DNA from: Parelaphostrongylus tenuis
Lineage: Eukaryota > Nematoda > Chromadorea > Rhabditida > Metastrongylidae
Direction of reading: 5' to 3'
NCBI GenBank assembly: GCA_019055375.1
Contig: JAHQIW010000200.1
Span: 62,001-126,000 of the forward strand
Length of the DNA stretch: 64,000 nucleotides
Shown here: positions 11,405 to 23,936 of the stretch, piece after piece
Position numbering within the stretch: the first letter of the stretch is position 1
Layout: each line of letters starts with the position of its first letter
Translations under genes and position numbers: made by a program
Notes under the pieces: model-generated
Database searches by the model: none
Told to the model about the DNA's origin: nothing
The model's input: only the letters and a program-made list of their open reading frames with translations

Positions 11405-11701
11405 CTACTCTTGCGCGCGATAGGAAAAAATGGAAGTGTTGCTGATACGCTCAAGTAACTGGACGACCAACGGGGCGACAGAGGTGATACAGGTGATGGT
11501 CGCATCGAGAATCATTACGATGAAGAGTTCATTGCTTATTGTTGAGTACCACATTTCCCACTTTTCTCCGGATTCATTGAATATGTACAAAACAAAATTA
11601 ATTACAAAGGAAGCAGTGATAGATGAAAGCAAATTGAAATCACCTACCGTTTCGGTTTTGGGGAAATCGTAGGGCAACAACAGCGCAATCCCATTTAACA
11701 T
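11405..11701 (-). CDS. Candidate exon(s), hydrophobic protein
   Basis: A 98-codon frame with a hydrophobic stretch (ITASFVINFVLYIF) that resembles a membrane helix, and a second one further on. A GTAGGT donor after FPKTET and an AAG acceptor upstream would define a shorter exon of about 29 codons instead. The opposite strand is also partly open. No family assigned. It lies upstream of the ARL13-type gene on the same strand. Confidence 0.25.
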   Translation of the reverse strand: MLNGIALLLPYDFPKTETVGDFNLLSSITASFVINFVLYIFNESGEKWEMWYSTISNELFIVMILDATITCITSVAPLVVQLLERISNTSIFSYRAQE

Positions 11702-12544
11702 TGAGACCGCGTGATTGTTTCGAACTTCGTTCCTTTAACATGAAACGACACTCATAAAAAACAATTATATTTGGCTATGTTGTTATTTCATCACAATTAG
11801 CAACATGTTCTAGAACGAAAAAAGAGAACAGAGGGATGGAGGGTGAAGGATAAAGGTGAGTGAGAGCGCTAAAGAGAGGGTGTCTAGCGATATAGTGTAA
11901 GGCATGATTAAGCTTCGAACGCGCTATGTAGCTTAATCAACAAAGTGATTATCGAAAAATTGGAAAAATAAATAGTGTCAGAACCACGTTGAGAAAGAGC
12001 ATGGCGCAGGGATGTGATACCTCTCCTTATATCTCAACCTAGTTAGAAACTGGCATACCCCGCGAGTACTCACCATGCCAACTGGCGCAACACCTCTGTG
12101 GGATCTCCTAATCCCTCTCAACCAACTGCAAACGCCCTAACTCGGCTATCCTTGGGCTTTACAAACAGGGCCTCAAAAATTGATCACAGTAAGAAACTCC
12201 TTAAGTGGAAATCGAAGCCAATGCAAAAGAGTTCAAGGACTCTCGTGGATCCTGGATGCGGGGAAACGAAGAGAATTCAATAAGTGCTGTGATCCGCACT
12301 GTATGATACATGCTATGTTAAGCCGTTTGTAAAGATTAGTAGTAATCGTAATTAGGTTACTCGGAAGCTAATGTCGAATTCAAACTAGTATATTCAGAAT
12401 TGCATTAGCGCAATATAGACTTTACCAAATGGATTAAATTCCGTCAGACTCTATACATCATTTGCTAATAAAATGCACGGTTGCTTATATTAGGTGCGTG
12501 AATTTCCAGACTTATAGCTTCATACCTCCCCCCTATACCGTCAT

Positions 12545-13085
12545 TAAAGTGACTATAGGCTTTTTTTGGTCTATGGAGTATTTCTTGCACAAGAAGTCAT
12601 GGAGACGCTTGCAAAAGTGGTCTGCGGTAGATGTGGGACGAGTCGGACATGGTAGATGCAGTAGAACTTTTTAGGTCGGCTCGACCAGCTTTTGCAGCAC
12701 TTTTTACAGCGGTTTGCACAACTTAGCGTAAACAGTGATTCATTAGCATGATTGATGCAATTCGCATTCGTTGACGTTTCTAGGCATTTCATCGACTTAG
12801 TGATCCTACTTCTCCGCAATAATATTTCGCCCAGATTCAGACGGCTGTGGTGGATCAAAGTAACCAATCATCATGTAGAGAACAGATATGCTTTTGGAAG
12901 AATTCAGACTTCAGGAAGTAGTGAGAAGTTCCTTGTACTCCAGACACTGGGCCAATTGTCGCCGCAAACACTGATGGGAGATGGTTGGAAGTTGCGGACG
13001 TCCTTCGGTACAGCTGCCCGGCAACTTGGTGGGGAAAATTTTCAAGTAAATCGGCGAGATGATCTAGACACTTCAAAGGATGTAT
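12545..13085 (-). pseudogene. Mariner-type transposase remnant
   Basis: Read on the minus strand in several frames, it shows pieces in mariner order: a HQLYRRTSA-like linker, SLHDDWLLxS (cf. the DEKWxxYDN region), and later HPPCPTRPTS and DHFCKRLHDFL (cf. HPPYSPDLAPSDYHLF and the following helix). Stops and frame changes interrupt it throughout. Terminal inverted repeats were not found. Confidence 0.5.
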
Positions 13086-13099
13086 GTGATACTAGCCAA

Positions 13100-16050
13100 T
13101 AAGGGACTCACGATATCGCGCGACAATATGTGCATCATCAACGCTGCAGTAGTTTATAAAACTGGGCTACGAAACCCTGTTCTATCTATCACACTAGCAG
13201 ACCTCTCCACTGTCAACTAGAGAACCAACTAAGGCCAAAACTGTCATAAACTGTCATCTTGATCATATTCAGGAGTCCGAAATTTTTTGTGACCGCTATG
13301 AACAAACTCATTTCCTCTGGGAAATGCGAGCAATTTAATAAATTTTGTTTTTACCACTGAAGCATATCCATAGGTGAGACATAAATTTTTGTGCAGGTGA
13401 AATCGGACATTAATTTGTAAGGGAGTAATTTATGTGGTATGCAGAGCATTTAGCACGACTGCTTATTTCAAATGTCGTTCAAAAACCATCATATCATTGA
13501 AATCCAGAGGAATGCACATTATATACGGAAGTGTCGGTCAGGTAAAGCAGAAAGTCGACTGCATGCGGATCAACAAGAAAACCATTTAAGTGGACTCCGA
13601 GAGGATGTACGCGAACTCAACGATCAGTGTCTCTAAAATAGACTTATTTGTAAACCACGTAAAGTAGCTGCTGTCATAATTGATTGCGGTATCGAAACAT
13701 TAGTCGCATCACTTTCTAAGCCGAAAAAGAATTAACGAAGACGATCTTCAAGAAGAGAAAAATGCAAGATGTGCTTGAAGTTTTGTAAAATCGTGAAAAT
13801 GGACAAGCGATGCGCAAAAATAAGTGAAAGCCGAATAAACATTGCCTTTCATTCAAGTAATTTCTAAAGACCTCGTGATAGAACTTCGATATATTTCCAC
13901 AGATTTTTTATTAAGCTTTTCTTAACTCGCTGAAAGACAATGTTCGTATATGATAACAGCAATGCTCTAAATTTCTAGTGCTTTTCACTGCCTTTTTCGC
14001 AGTGTTATGTTGTTTCACATTTAGATTTGAGAATTGAATGCTCAGCAAAAGACAACCTCAGAATATATATATATATATATGTATATATATGTGTATATAT
14101 GTATATATATATATATATATATGCAGACGGTATATCAGTTCTCTTAGATATATAGGGTATCAGCCGCAATACACCGACTGAAAACAGACGTTGCAACGCG
14201 TGTTGTCTCAATTCACTTTACGATTACTATGGGATATCCTTTTCTACTTAGAGAGAATGTGTGGTGCTGATAAGAAAGGCGAAACCGTCGAATCGTAAGT
14301 GTATCATTAACATGGAGTACAAAACCTCAAAAAACGTTATAGAAAGTCTAAGAAAAAGTCGAATACTTTTTGCTTATATTTTGTCGCACATAGTTCTGCC
14401 CTGCTACTCAGTGTTCACTATCACACCTCGACGCCTCACTATTAACCTGTAGTAGATTTTGCAGGCTGGAGATTCTTGGAAAAAAGAATCCCATTAATTA
14501 AAACTAACTTCCACGTGTCTTGGAAATTCTGCCAGTTTCCTTCAAAGAATAGTAGATGCCTTTTCGTGGAACCACTCACTCCTATATTCATGTGATTTCA
14601 CTGGGTCCGCGCAGCCCCTCGCATAGAGGTGGCTGCGATACACACGTGACCTTTCCTTTGGTACAGTGCACAAGACTGCTAGTTTTAGTAAGAATTCGCA
14701 ATTGCTGACAGATTTGTTCAGAATCACGGAAACACCAATGTGATACACGAATAAGCGCTCATATTTCATTGAGCATGGCAAATGACATTTCAGTCACGTC
14801 TTAAATAGCAATGGAGTGATCGTCTGGCACATCGGTAAGGGGTAGATTAACGTTGCATGCTCTATCTTCCACGAATCATCAATTTTTTCAAAAAGCCTCT
14901 TCTTGAAAACTGAAATGCGATACTATACTAAGGAAGCTAGCAAATTATCCAAGACCTATACGTAAAAGCACTTTGTGAATCTAGACAGAATATGGTTAAA
15001 TGAAAAAATTGGATATCCGCAATGTGAGTAAGTTGTAGTTCTTGGATACGAACAATAGCGTAACGAAAAGGGTCAGGCCTGTTCAGTAAATTCAATCCAA
15101 GCGAACACGAATTGGTGTTTTGACGACTTTGTCCGAGTTGTCCTAGTTGCCTAGCAACCGTCGGTGTGCACAATATAACCACTTCACAGATCATGCTACT
15201 ACCATATACCTTAGAGACTAAGGGCAGAGTATCAAAAGAGTTTCACGGCCTGCCTAAGTGCTTGTAAGTTTCACCAAATTTTCTGACTTTATGTTTGAAA
15301 ACAGACATGGGATTGCGGTACAATGGTTGAAATTACGTATAATTTTCCAATTCTGGTTCAGTTGATTTTGTTCTTCGTCGCAAGTCATAGTTGTATTGGG
15401 ACAGAGTAGCACCGAAAAAATTATTATCATCATCCGGTAGAGGTAAAAACGGGTTCATACAGCTTGTGAAGTTGCGACTCATTAGGAAAAAAAATGCCGT
15501 TCGTCCTCCCACTCTTTTCAAATGAGATCAGTACAGCTATAAACGTTGTTTGAAAAGAGCAGGTTCAGAGCAATCGGTAGCTGTCATTGAAATCCCAGCG
15601 AGTACTCTAAGACGCCATTTAGTTCGCAACCGCATATATGATCGTCTCTGTATAATGAAAGTAAAATGTAATGAAAGTAATATGTAAAAATATGTCCTAA
15701 CGGCAAAGGCGGTGATTGCATCAGCTTAGGTACAGTTTACCTAGTCTCTTGCAAAGCGTGTGACGATAAATTTATTAGCGAAAAGGGGAGGGCGCTTTGC
15801 ACTCGAATAGTAGAACCTAGCTGACAAGCGTCATAACAGGCGGAACACCCCGCCAGAGTCGCAAAGAGCACAGAAGCACGAGGAGTGGATTTTGAGATCG
15901 AAGTCCCCATCCTTGCGCAGGAACAAAAAACATCAGCACGAAAGATTTTGGAAGCACTTTGGATTAACACCACCAATCTTACTGTCAACCGCAGGGAGGA
16001 ATTCTTCGTGATCACCCGTGATATGTATTAGTATGCAAGACTTGTTTTGA
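13100..16050. other. Gene-free stretch
   Basis: No convincing exon was seen on either strand. It holds a decayed S2-type tRNA-like repeat with a TA microsatellite at about 14005-14160 and otherwise unique AT-rich sequence. Confidence 0.4.
14005..14160 (-). repeat. Decayed S2 tRNA-like repeat with (TA)n
   Basis: The left part (TTCGCAGTGTTATG, GAGAATTGAATGCTCAGCAAAA) matches the outer tail of the S2 repeat at about 31930-31990. The tRNA-like head has been replaced by TA/GTATAT microsatellite. The right flank CAGTTCTCTTAGA resembles the outer end of the opposite arm. Confidence 0.5.
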
Positions 16051-16069
16051 TGGGTAGGGTGCATTGCGA

Positions 16070-16375
16070 ACCTATGTGATCGTCTTCCGGTGATCTCCAC
16101 TTGAATCATCCAGTGAAACACATACAAAAAAGCGGTGAGCAAGTTTAAAGTTGATTTTGTGCTTGATGCGATTGAAATTTTGGTCTGGTGATATTTTTAA
16201 AGGAGTATTGGAGGTTTCCTGATTGGAATGCGGAAAACTTGACTTTTAAAGGCTCCGAAGAAGGCGAACTGCCGAAACGTCAGCTGTTGAATAAAGATTA
16301 TTATAACACCTCGTGCTTCGCTTAAAGAAAAAAAATTAGGGTTTATTGAAGCATGCCGAGGTTAACAGACAGCCT
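16070..16375 (+). mobile_element. Penelope-like repeat, family 2, second copy
   Basis: Matches 3270-3590 over its length (GGTGATCTCCACTTG, AAGCGGTGAG, then the ribozyme region, CACCTCGTGCTTC and GCATGCCGAGGTTAA). It lacks the inverted 5' arm seen in the first copy. No ORF. Confidence 0.6.
16251..16284 (+). ncRNA. Hammerhead-like motif, family 2, decayed copy
   Basis: Identical to the copy at 3447-3482 through stem II and GAAACGUCAGC, but the core reads CCGAAGA instead of CUGAAGA, so U4 is lost. Probably inactive. Confidence 0.45.
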
Positions 16376-17041
16376 GTGCGAATAGTACAACTCACATTTG
16401 GGTAATAAGACCTTTATATCAATAGATATAACATAAATAACAACACCGAAATAGCAATTATGTACTGAAAAAAGTTATACAAAAAACTCATGATTAGCGT
16501 GTACGATTTAGGTTACGTCAATCCACCAGTTTGTACGAGTAGTACAACTGAAAATAATGTTGTAGTAGTATCATAGTCTAACGTTCAAGTTTCCTACGTG
16601 ATCTCGAAGTTTAGAAGAATATGAGTAGGCTGCCTAGATGTAAGAAGTATATCTTTAACGGTAAACTCGTAGTTGGAAAGTACTCCACAAGATGGACATA
16701 GAACGGATAAGTTATGGGTTTGGGATTATATAAGGAAGTGACTGAAGATTATTAAAGATAACTAAATAACACTAAAATGTTATGGGATGGGAAAACTTCT
16801 ACATTGGTGAAGTTCTAAGATAAGAAACAATGAATGAATGAGAATAATAAATAAACGGAAAGAGGGAAAAAATGACATAACTTTGTATATGGAAGGAGAT
16901 CGAATGCTGTTGTGTTTCGTTTCGACTTAGGTGGATCGCTTGGTTAGGTCGCCTTCGTTTGCGTCTGGCATATCCCCAGGTACACATCTGATTGTTTGGT
17001 CCGCATGAACGTCGACGTTATTTGCGATAAAATGCAATTGA

Positions 17042-17476
17042 TTAGTAATTTATTGAACTTAGAAGAGCATATAGTGAGGATAAATAGAGAGTGTTCGATA
17101 GAAAAGTCTCTATACAGTCGGTCTTGGGAATCATTAGAAATAATTTGGCAACTAAAAAGTGGTTAGACGCCGATATTCCGTCAACTGTCCTCTTGCCCAA
17201 CGTGCCAGTCAGCGTCATTTTGAACCGCAGAATCAACTCAGATCTAGACGACGTCAATATAAACGAGGATAAAATACCAGGGATGGAATAGTTATGAGGT
17301 CCAAAAATTCTATGTACGCTCCTCACAGAACCCTCTTGAGCACTGCTGTTCTGGGAAACTAATTTTAAATCACGCAGAAAATCTTTCTCCGACTCTGGAT
17401 GCTGCGTTGAAAACCTGAAGATAGGTTCTTTGGCATGGCAGCTTTCAGTAAATTTCACTGCCGAGCACGTCAGCAA
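17042..17476 (-). CDS. Unassigned 144-codon ORF
   Basis: A long frame for this base composition. It is Ser/Leu-rich with a hydrophobic C-terminus and no recognised motif. About one frame of this length is expected by chance in 64 kb of such DNA, and the plus strand is partly open across it. Recorded only as a possibility. Confidence 0.15.
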   Translation of the reverse strand: MLTCSAVKFTESCHAKEPIFRFSTQHPESEKDFLRDLKLVSQNSSAQEGSVRSVHRIFGPHNYSIPGILSSFILTSSRSELILRFKMTLTGTLGKRTVDGISASNHFLVAKLFLMIPKTDCIETFLSNTLYLSSLYALLSSINY

Positions 17477-17582
17477 GAAAAAAAGCAGATTCTTGGTCTA
17501 CATGGAATCCATATAAGCCCTAGGACCTTGATTGATAGTAGTTGTCTCATGAGAAATGATTGGAAAAAATTTCAGGTGAAAC

Positions 17583-19356
17583 ATGACCACACTGACTCGT
17601 GTCAACCCTTCCACGACCACGGGCAGCCGTTTCCGCAAGTCAAGCCAAGTGGACCACTTGCCATCAAAGTACTATCAAAAAGGACATTCAAGTGATTTGG
17701 CCCCTAAGCCCTGGCGAGAGGTGCAATGCGTCAGTTTCTCGAGGTTATAGCTCATTGTGTTCCTTAACATATTTTTCTGTCCCTTCAACTTCTCCGCATC
17801 CGATGTTGAACTCCCGTGTAACCGATATATTCTTCTGTGTGCTCCCAAGTTCTTGACTTTCCGTGTAAATTTAATTTCTCTGTATGATGAAAGGAAAAGC
17901 TCACTCACAATCTAACCACGGTATTACCAATCTCCTAATGTTTTGTATAATAGTTGGAGCGCATTTGTTTGCATTTTTCATGTTTAGTTTAGAATTTTTA
18001 CCAATTTCACTCCACCTCCGGAAAGGAACCATGAAAAGTGTCTCTTAAAGCCGCTCACAGTAAAAATAAGTTTTTGACAAGCTATCTGGGACTGCAAAAA
18101 GTCTGGCGAGGGCTCTGTGGCACGAAATAAGCCGGAGAAAAAGTACGCATTGAAATTATGATGTGCGATACTAGTTGTAAGTGTACATATCAAAGTTAAT
18201 GCCCTTGGTTCGCGAAGCTTTGTAAAAAGCTCCACTACACAGCATGAATCTAGGTGTTTGCTAAGCACTTCTGACAATTCACAAAAAATTTCAACATCGA
18301 AAGAAACATTCTAGTAGCAACGCTTGATTCATCGTAAGTCTTCGTGCGAACAAATTGTAATACGAAGTCATTATCTGGTAAGTTTTTCCAACTGACGAGC
18401 ATGAGTCAATAGTCATAAAACCGCATATATATCTATTTCTAGGTCTTCTCAAATAGTCCCCAATATCATCACAGCGTTAATCCTCTTATTTTGCTATTTC
18501 TATGGAGTTCTCGAGAACACTCAAAATAAACTGCCCGGAAGGATCAGGTCAGTAATATGGTCTACTTTCATCATTTTGATTAGAAGGCCCGTAGCTTCCG
18601 TTACTAGAGTTGGTTCGATGATGACCGTGGCTTTAAAACATGTTTGCTTTGATTCAAATTTCCAGGATATGATGTTCAATTATATCAGGTGACCCTACTG
18701 GGAAATATTACGTTCAGTGTGATCACAACTCGACAGATCAGGAACAATCCTTTTCACAGAAACAACGGCAGCAGTTAGTGAGGAGCGATAAAACATGCAC
18801 GAATGTAACCGAAAATTATTAAGAGTTAGTGCACGTCCGAAGCCATCTCGTGTCATATTCCTCTGTAACTCAGCATTATTACGTTATATTCCAAATCGTA
18901 CCTGCGCCCAGAATAGACTCGAAGAATAACAGCTGGAGATTATGCACGGATATTTGTGAAAATTAGTGATGAATTGTGTTTTAAAAAGTTTGGACGGAAT
19001 CAAAATTATAGAAGGCGTTTGGCACGATATGGAAAGAGTGGAATTGTAATGTCCATGCACGATGGAACAGTGCTTCATAGTTCGTGCTTTCAAACCTGCT
19101 TTTTTCTAGCCTATACCTTCTTTTGCTTCTTTTCTTTTTTGGAAACCGAATAACAAAACAAATTTCTCAAAATGCCGGTCGATCACACCTTTTTCCGATC
19201 CCACGGAAAATGAACATTGAAATAGGTGCAACAGAGATGTCACATCTCAATAAACCGAAATTGTGCCAGCCGGAGTATGTTGAAGGATTGTGTCTGGATC
19301 GTAATGGTGATGATGAAGCTATCGTTGTACCAGTAGTGTACCAGAAAGACTTCTAG
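17583..19356 (+). CDS. Multi-exon gene, unidentified single-TM protein
   Basis: The first exon follows a TTTCAG acceptor only seven bases before the ATG, as for a trans-spliced nematode leader. Exons with agreeing phases: 17583-17743, 18443-18547, 18608-18688, 18737-18773, then 18917 to about 19069. The first encodes a Thr/Ser-rich basic N-terminus. The second encodes a membrane helix (IITALILLFCYFYGVL) followed by ENTQNKLPGR. The later ones give GSMMTVALKHVC, SGTILFTETTAA and ITAGDYARIFVKISDE. A possible terminal exon lies at about 19224-19356 and ends VVYQKDF then stop. Donors at 17744 and 19070 are weak. I do not recognise the family. The topology suggests a type II membrane protein with a lumenal or extracellular domain. 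Confidence 0.45.
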
Positions 19357-19667
19357 CAAGGAGCATATTTTATGACTATTTTTTGGTCAGGAGTACGCAA
19401 GCAGTAACCTCTAGTTTCTGTGCAATCTGCAGACGACGAAAAATCAAGAGTGATGGTGTAATGAGGGATTCGAAAACGAGAGTCCAACAGTAAGGTGCAA
19501 ATTTGAACTTTGAAAATCTCGTTATAAAGAATAGCTTCGACAAACATCACGGTATGAAATTTGTATTGGACCTCTTTGAAACACAAACATCAATTAGGCC
19601 CTGATAAGTCTTTATTAATAGAATTAATGAAAGTAATCAAAATCGTCTACTATTCCACCTTTCCATA

Positions 19668-19892
19668 ATGGGAACATTTCCATTCGACCAGTACGAGCAT
19701 CAGTGTAGCGATAAAGATGATAGCTTTGAACCAGTTCGGACAGGCGACGGAACTGTAAATGAGCAAGTTGACCATTATCGTCTAACAGCAGCTAGGCATT
19801 TGACTAAGCGTTCCGAATACTTTCAAATCGTTCCTTCTTCTACGCATTTCCTTTTCCACGTACGAAGACAAGTGCTTTTTTCAAGGGACTGA
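19668..19892 (+). CDS. Candidate exon, hydrophilic
   Basis: A 74-codon frame whose first 50 residues are acidic and polar ([29 protein letters not shown]). It then turns into AT-rich sequence that looks non-coding. A CAG at 19699-19701 could be an acceptor. It may be a further exon of the gene that starts at 17583, or a separate gene. Confidence 0.25.
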   Translation: MGTFPFDQYEHQCSDKDDSFEPVRTGDGTVNEQVDHYRLTAARHLTKRSEYFQIVPSSTHFLFHVRRQVLFSRD

Positions 19893-20196
19893 TTGGAAAT
19901 AGGTTTAGCAAAGAATCTTGTAAAAAAAACCCTCTAAGTGGTCGCTTTCATTTTTTAAAAAATCCTATTACAACTTTAGAATAGAGATCTAGTTTCCACA
20001 CATATGATTCGGAGAATAGGAAGAACAATGTGTAGATGGATATAATGTGATAGACAGCTCGCTTTCACTCAGAACAAAAATGATTTGTGGAAGCAAAATC
20101 GAGCAAGAAGCAAATTCACTATACTCCTAGCAGAACATGTCTATCTAGCTTCTGATTACGTCAAACCAGATCTGTGGAATTCTCTCAGTGTCTTAC

Positions 20197-23100
20197 CGTT
20201 TGCATTTTGCTATCGCCAACTTCTACATACCACCATTTTGATCCGTTCTCTTCGATAAAATAATTTATAGGAAATGAAACACCTAAGAAAATCAATATCA
20301 GTACTTCAATTACGTCTCGACATATAAAAAATATTCCTGGAGCATTAATGGAATAAGAGGAGCGCACATGGTTGGGGATGACGTGCAATGACACGTGTAA
20401 AGTCGCTTATTCCACTCCATTCAAAGCGGCATATAATTATAATATAGTGGTCGGACAAATGTGCCTCCGGTGATGTAGTGGTAGAGCACGCGTCCTCGGT
20501 TAGAATGAAAAGCGGGTTCGATTTCCAGCTGAGGCCATGTTTTTGCTCACCGCTCAGTTCTCTTAGGTATTATATATACACTAGATCGGTAGTGTCTTTT
20601 CTACAGAACATAGTTCGCAAGAAAAAAAAAACACCTTCTACAACGAGTTTGTTTGGCGACGCTGATCTATGTCAGTTAGCGGTGAGATTTTTGCAAGCGA
20701 GAAGAAACCGAAGAACAGACGAATAATTACCACATTTTTTGTATTCCTGTGCACAAGAAATAATGTAAGCGGTGTGTAGATATCATCTGAATTATCTTGC
20801 TTATAATAAAGTGCAAAATCATCGCTTTAACTATGTTGGCAGCCTAAAGAGGAAAATCATCTCAAGGTAGTTCTTTTTTAGATGTTTTCAATTTCCTGCC
20901 ACCTCATCAATACTTCGAACTCCAATAAAGTGTTCTTCAATGCGTATATCCACTGAAACATTCTCCTGCAAAGAATGAGTCGGTAGGACAACCACCCATA
21001 AATGAATGGATGGATGTAATAATGTAGCGCATGCGGCACATCTTAGAAAAAAAAAGAGGGACGTACCTCTGACGGATATCTTGGAAGAGGCTCATCATCC
21101 AAGTCGTCGTCGTTATCGCGGACATAAATAGGGATCACTTATAGCAGAATCCTTGAAAACAAAAAACAGGTGGATGAAAGCGCTCAGTAACTTATCTCTT
21201 GTCAAAAATGAAGTGGAAGCAGATTGCCCACGTCTTTTTTATCACTTAGTATAGGGTTCTCTGGAGCAAATTTAAGCGTACTCGTAATACAGTCTTAGCC
21301 AAGATCAACCAATAAGCATCGTTACAAAGCTGGCAAACTGGTGTCTTCTGGTAAGATTTGTCTAACAGAAGTTCTCTTCTGTCCACAAAAGGTGGCAAGT
21401 GCCTGCAACAAAGGTCAAGGAACCCCTTGTCTTACTTCGGGATTTCTTGGATAATTTACTCGATCAGTATTAAGAAATGCTGGTGAGCAAGGTAGAATTT
21501 ACGTCATTCGAATAATGGCGTAAAGCCGGATAATTATGTGGAGTACAGATGTAGGTCAAGGAAGCGAATCAAAGAAGTGCTGAAGTCTGACATAGGGACA
21601 AATTAAATAAATCAGGGAAGTAACGCTGCATAACGATAGCTGCTAGAGAGGAATTATTAGCACTGTGGCTGCTGGGTCATTACTGAAACAATCAGCCGTC
21701 GTCATATTTTTTCTTTATGAATATATCTAGTTTCTAGCTATGGTCATGGTGAAAAAGATTGACTACTAAGGTCTGAAATTTAAAAGGCAAAAAGGGCATA
21801 GTTGTTTCAGTCGATAGCAAAACATAGTTTCTTTTTAGCGAGCGCGATTTCATTTTTCAATGTTTATTGGCTTTGCTTTGATAAGAAAGAAGAGATGCGA
21901 CTGAGAAAATGAAATTGAACTACGCAGTATTCCTCTAAGAAACATGCCATCATTGATAGCTGAACACCTGAATCATCTATAGCACTACCACCTGGATTCC
22001 GTTTACCACGCAAAGAATTTTTACATCTATCGGAAGAATAAAAGTCGCAACTTGCTACGTTTGTTGAGATAATTCTAAGAAATTGACGGAATAATTGGAA
22101 AACGAACTGAAAACGACCAGTCTGTTGGTATATTGGTGTAATGACGAGGAGAACGATCATAGAATCCTAAAAGAATAATGGATTATGTTTTTTTTTCATT
22201 GAATTCTAAGCCTCGTACGAATAAAAGTTATGGACAGAATGAAATAAGAATCACCATCTCGAAAAATTTTTTCAATTCTGATTCTTATACATAATGTATT
22301 CGTCTTTAGAATCCATACATTTTAAACACTTCAAGTGTGGACATTGCTGAGCACAAGTTGTAGGCACAGAAATTCGAAAAGTCGAAAGTTCTTATCTACG
22401 GGCAACCTCTTCCAAGTTGGACTGATTTACTCCTTACCAAGTCTGACTTTATTAGTAATCAAACATAAAACTTTAGCCCGGTAGTGTGCCAGCCGAAATG
22501 ATCATATCACAAATAACAGGTTTCTGATTATCAAAGTTTCATTATTTCCACTGAAACCACTGGGATTAAGTATCCCGTTGGAATACCACTGGGGCACTTC
22601 AGCCATGGCTTACTGTTTGCAGCAATCAAACTGCCGTATACCGCTATCGATCCCAGACAATGAATGAGTAGGCATCAGATACTCTTCACATCCTACATTT
22701 CACGGTACTTTTCGGTTATACGAGAAAAAAAATGATACTCAACCTGCATTTGCTGTACAAGAACTTTTCAGAAGTGTTAGTAATTATTCGAAAGCATGAA
22801 TCTTTGGCTAGAGCAATGCGCGGTCGTTTTCGAAAAGAGCCTTTTATAACGCTGTGAATTACGGAATAAAATCATATCTCACACGCGCATATTTTTGGCC
22901 GGACAGACCTCTTTTTTTCGGAGTATTAGTAATCATTCGATAGCGTCAGATTCAAAGAATCCAGTGCTTTGTTTATTTTCTGAACGACCGTTTCTGTGGT
23001 AGCAAGGAAAACAAGATCAGATTCACGTGCGCGGCCAAGGAGATTCTTTCATTTCTATAGGTTGGGGCAGGGGCGCAGCGTGAATGTGTTCGTTCCAACA

Positions 23101-23936
23101 CGCCGGTCGATCTATTGGCTCTTCTGTGGGCCATAGGGAAGTACGATTCTTATTATTCAATTAGGAATTGCTTTTCGAAAGTCCAGATTAATCGTCTGAC
23201 TTTGAAACAAAGTAGATTTTTCTATGCGTTCATGTGCACATTCAGTACATTCAATATTCATTCAATATTCAACATTGAAAATGTTTTAACGTCCTCGAAG
23301 TTGATTTGTCAGCGACTTACGTAAGTTTCGGCGTTATTGCATATCGTAAGTCACTGACGCACTAACCTCGAGAAGGCTTAAATCATTCTAACAGACTATT
23401 CTGAATGTTTATAGCGAGGTTAGAGCATTCGATTGGAAGATTTTCTACATCTTCACTACCAGTCGTAATCCATCGACTAAATAAATGGTGATAACCAAAA
23501 TCACGTGCCATCATTGAAAACACTTCTCTCCATCCTTGCTATAAATTAGGGTGAAGTATGAGGCCTGTGGCTCTGGTGATGGGTGATACCACCGAAAACG
23601 AGCGTAAGCCATTGACGGATCAATCTCAACTTCGAAAAGACTTTGAACATTCGCAAAGACTCTTCACTATATTGTAGCTAGACGCTAACCATTTAGTATT
23701 TCTTGGCAAAGTGAGACCTATCACAATTAAAGTGTATAACTAATTTTCGCTAATTGTCGTTTATCATTCTTGAACCGCAAACGACAATTTTTATATGAAC
23801 GATAAACTTAGATCACATCATGGCGAATACGAAGCACCGGCCAGACTTTAGAAGAAACGCTTTCTCCAAAACCAAACTGAACCAAACAACTCACTCCGTC
23901 TGCCTTCTTCGTTTTCTCCGTGTGCTGTTTCGACAT
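20197..23936 (-). CDS. Multi-exon gene candidate, unidentified
   Basis: Pieces in order on the minus strand. A start exon at 23936-23895 (MSKQHTEKTKKADG, then a GTGAGT donor). A possible exon beginning at 22166 after CTTTTAG, frame ambiguous. An acidic exon at 21137-21067 (YVRDNDDDLDDEPLPRYPSE, then GTACGT). An exon at 20965-20903 (ENVSVDIRIEEHFIGVRSIDE), which joins the previous one in phase 0. One at 20282-20197 (ENGSKWWYVEVGDS, then GTAAGA). VSVDIRI followed by SIDE recalls the first strand of Cys-loop ligand-gated channels, but the Cys loop and membrane helices were not found. Whether all pieces form one gene is not shown. Confidence 0.35.
20463..20565 (+). repeat. tRNA-like repeat, family S2
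   Basis: The head reads like tRNA-Gly: GCCTCCGGTGATGTAGTGG, GTAGAGCACGCGTCC, a B box GGGTTCGATTTC and closing GAGGC. It is followed by the family tail TTTTTGCTCACC and TTCTCTTAGG. The cloverleaf is imperfect, so it is a repeat and not a tRNA gene. Confidence 0.65.
23309..23364. repeat. Short hairpin-forming inverted repeat
   Basis: GTCAGCGACTTACG and CGTAAGTCACTGAC form a 14-bp stem with one mismatch around a loop of about 25 bases. No gene or known element is nearby. It may be the core of a very small foldback element. Confidence 0.4.
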
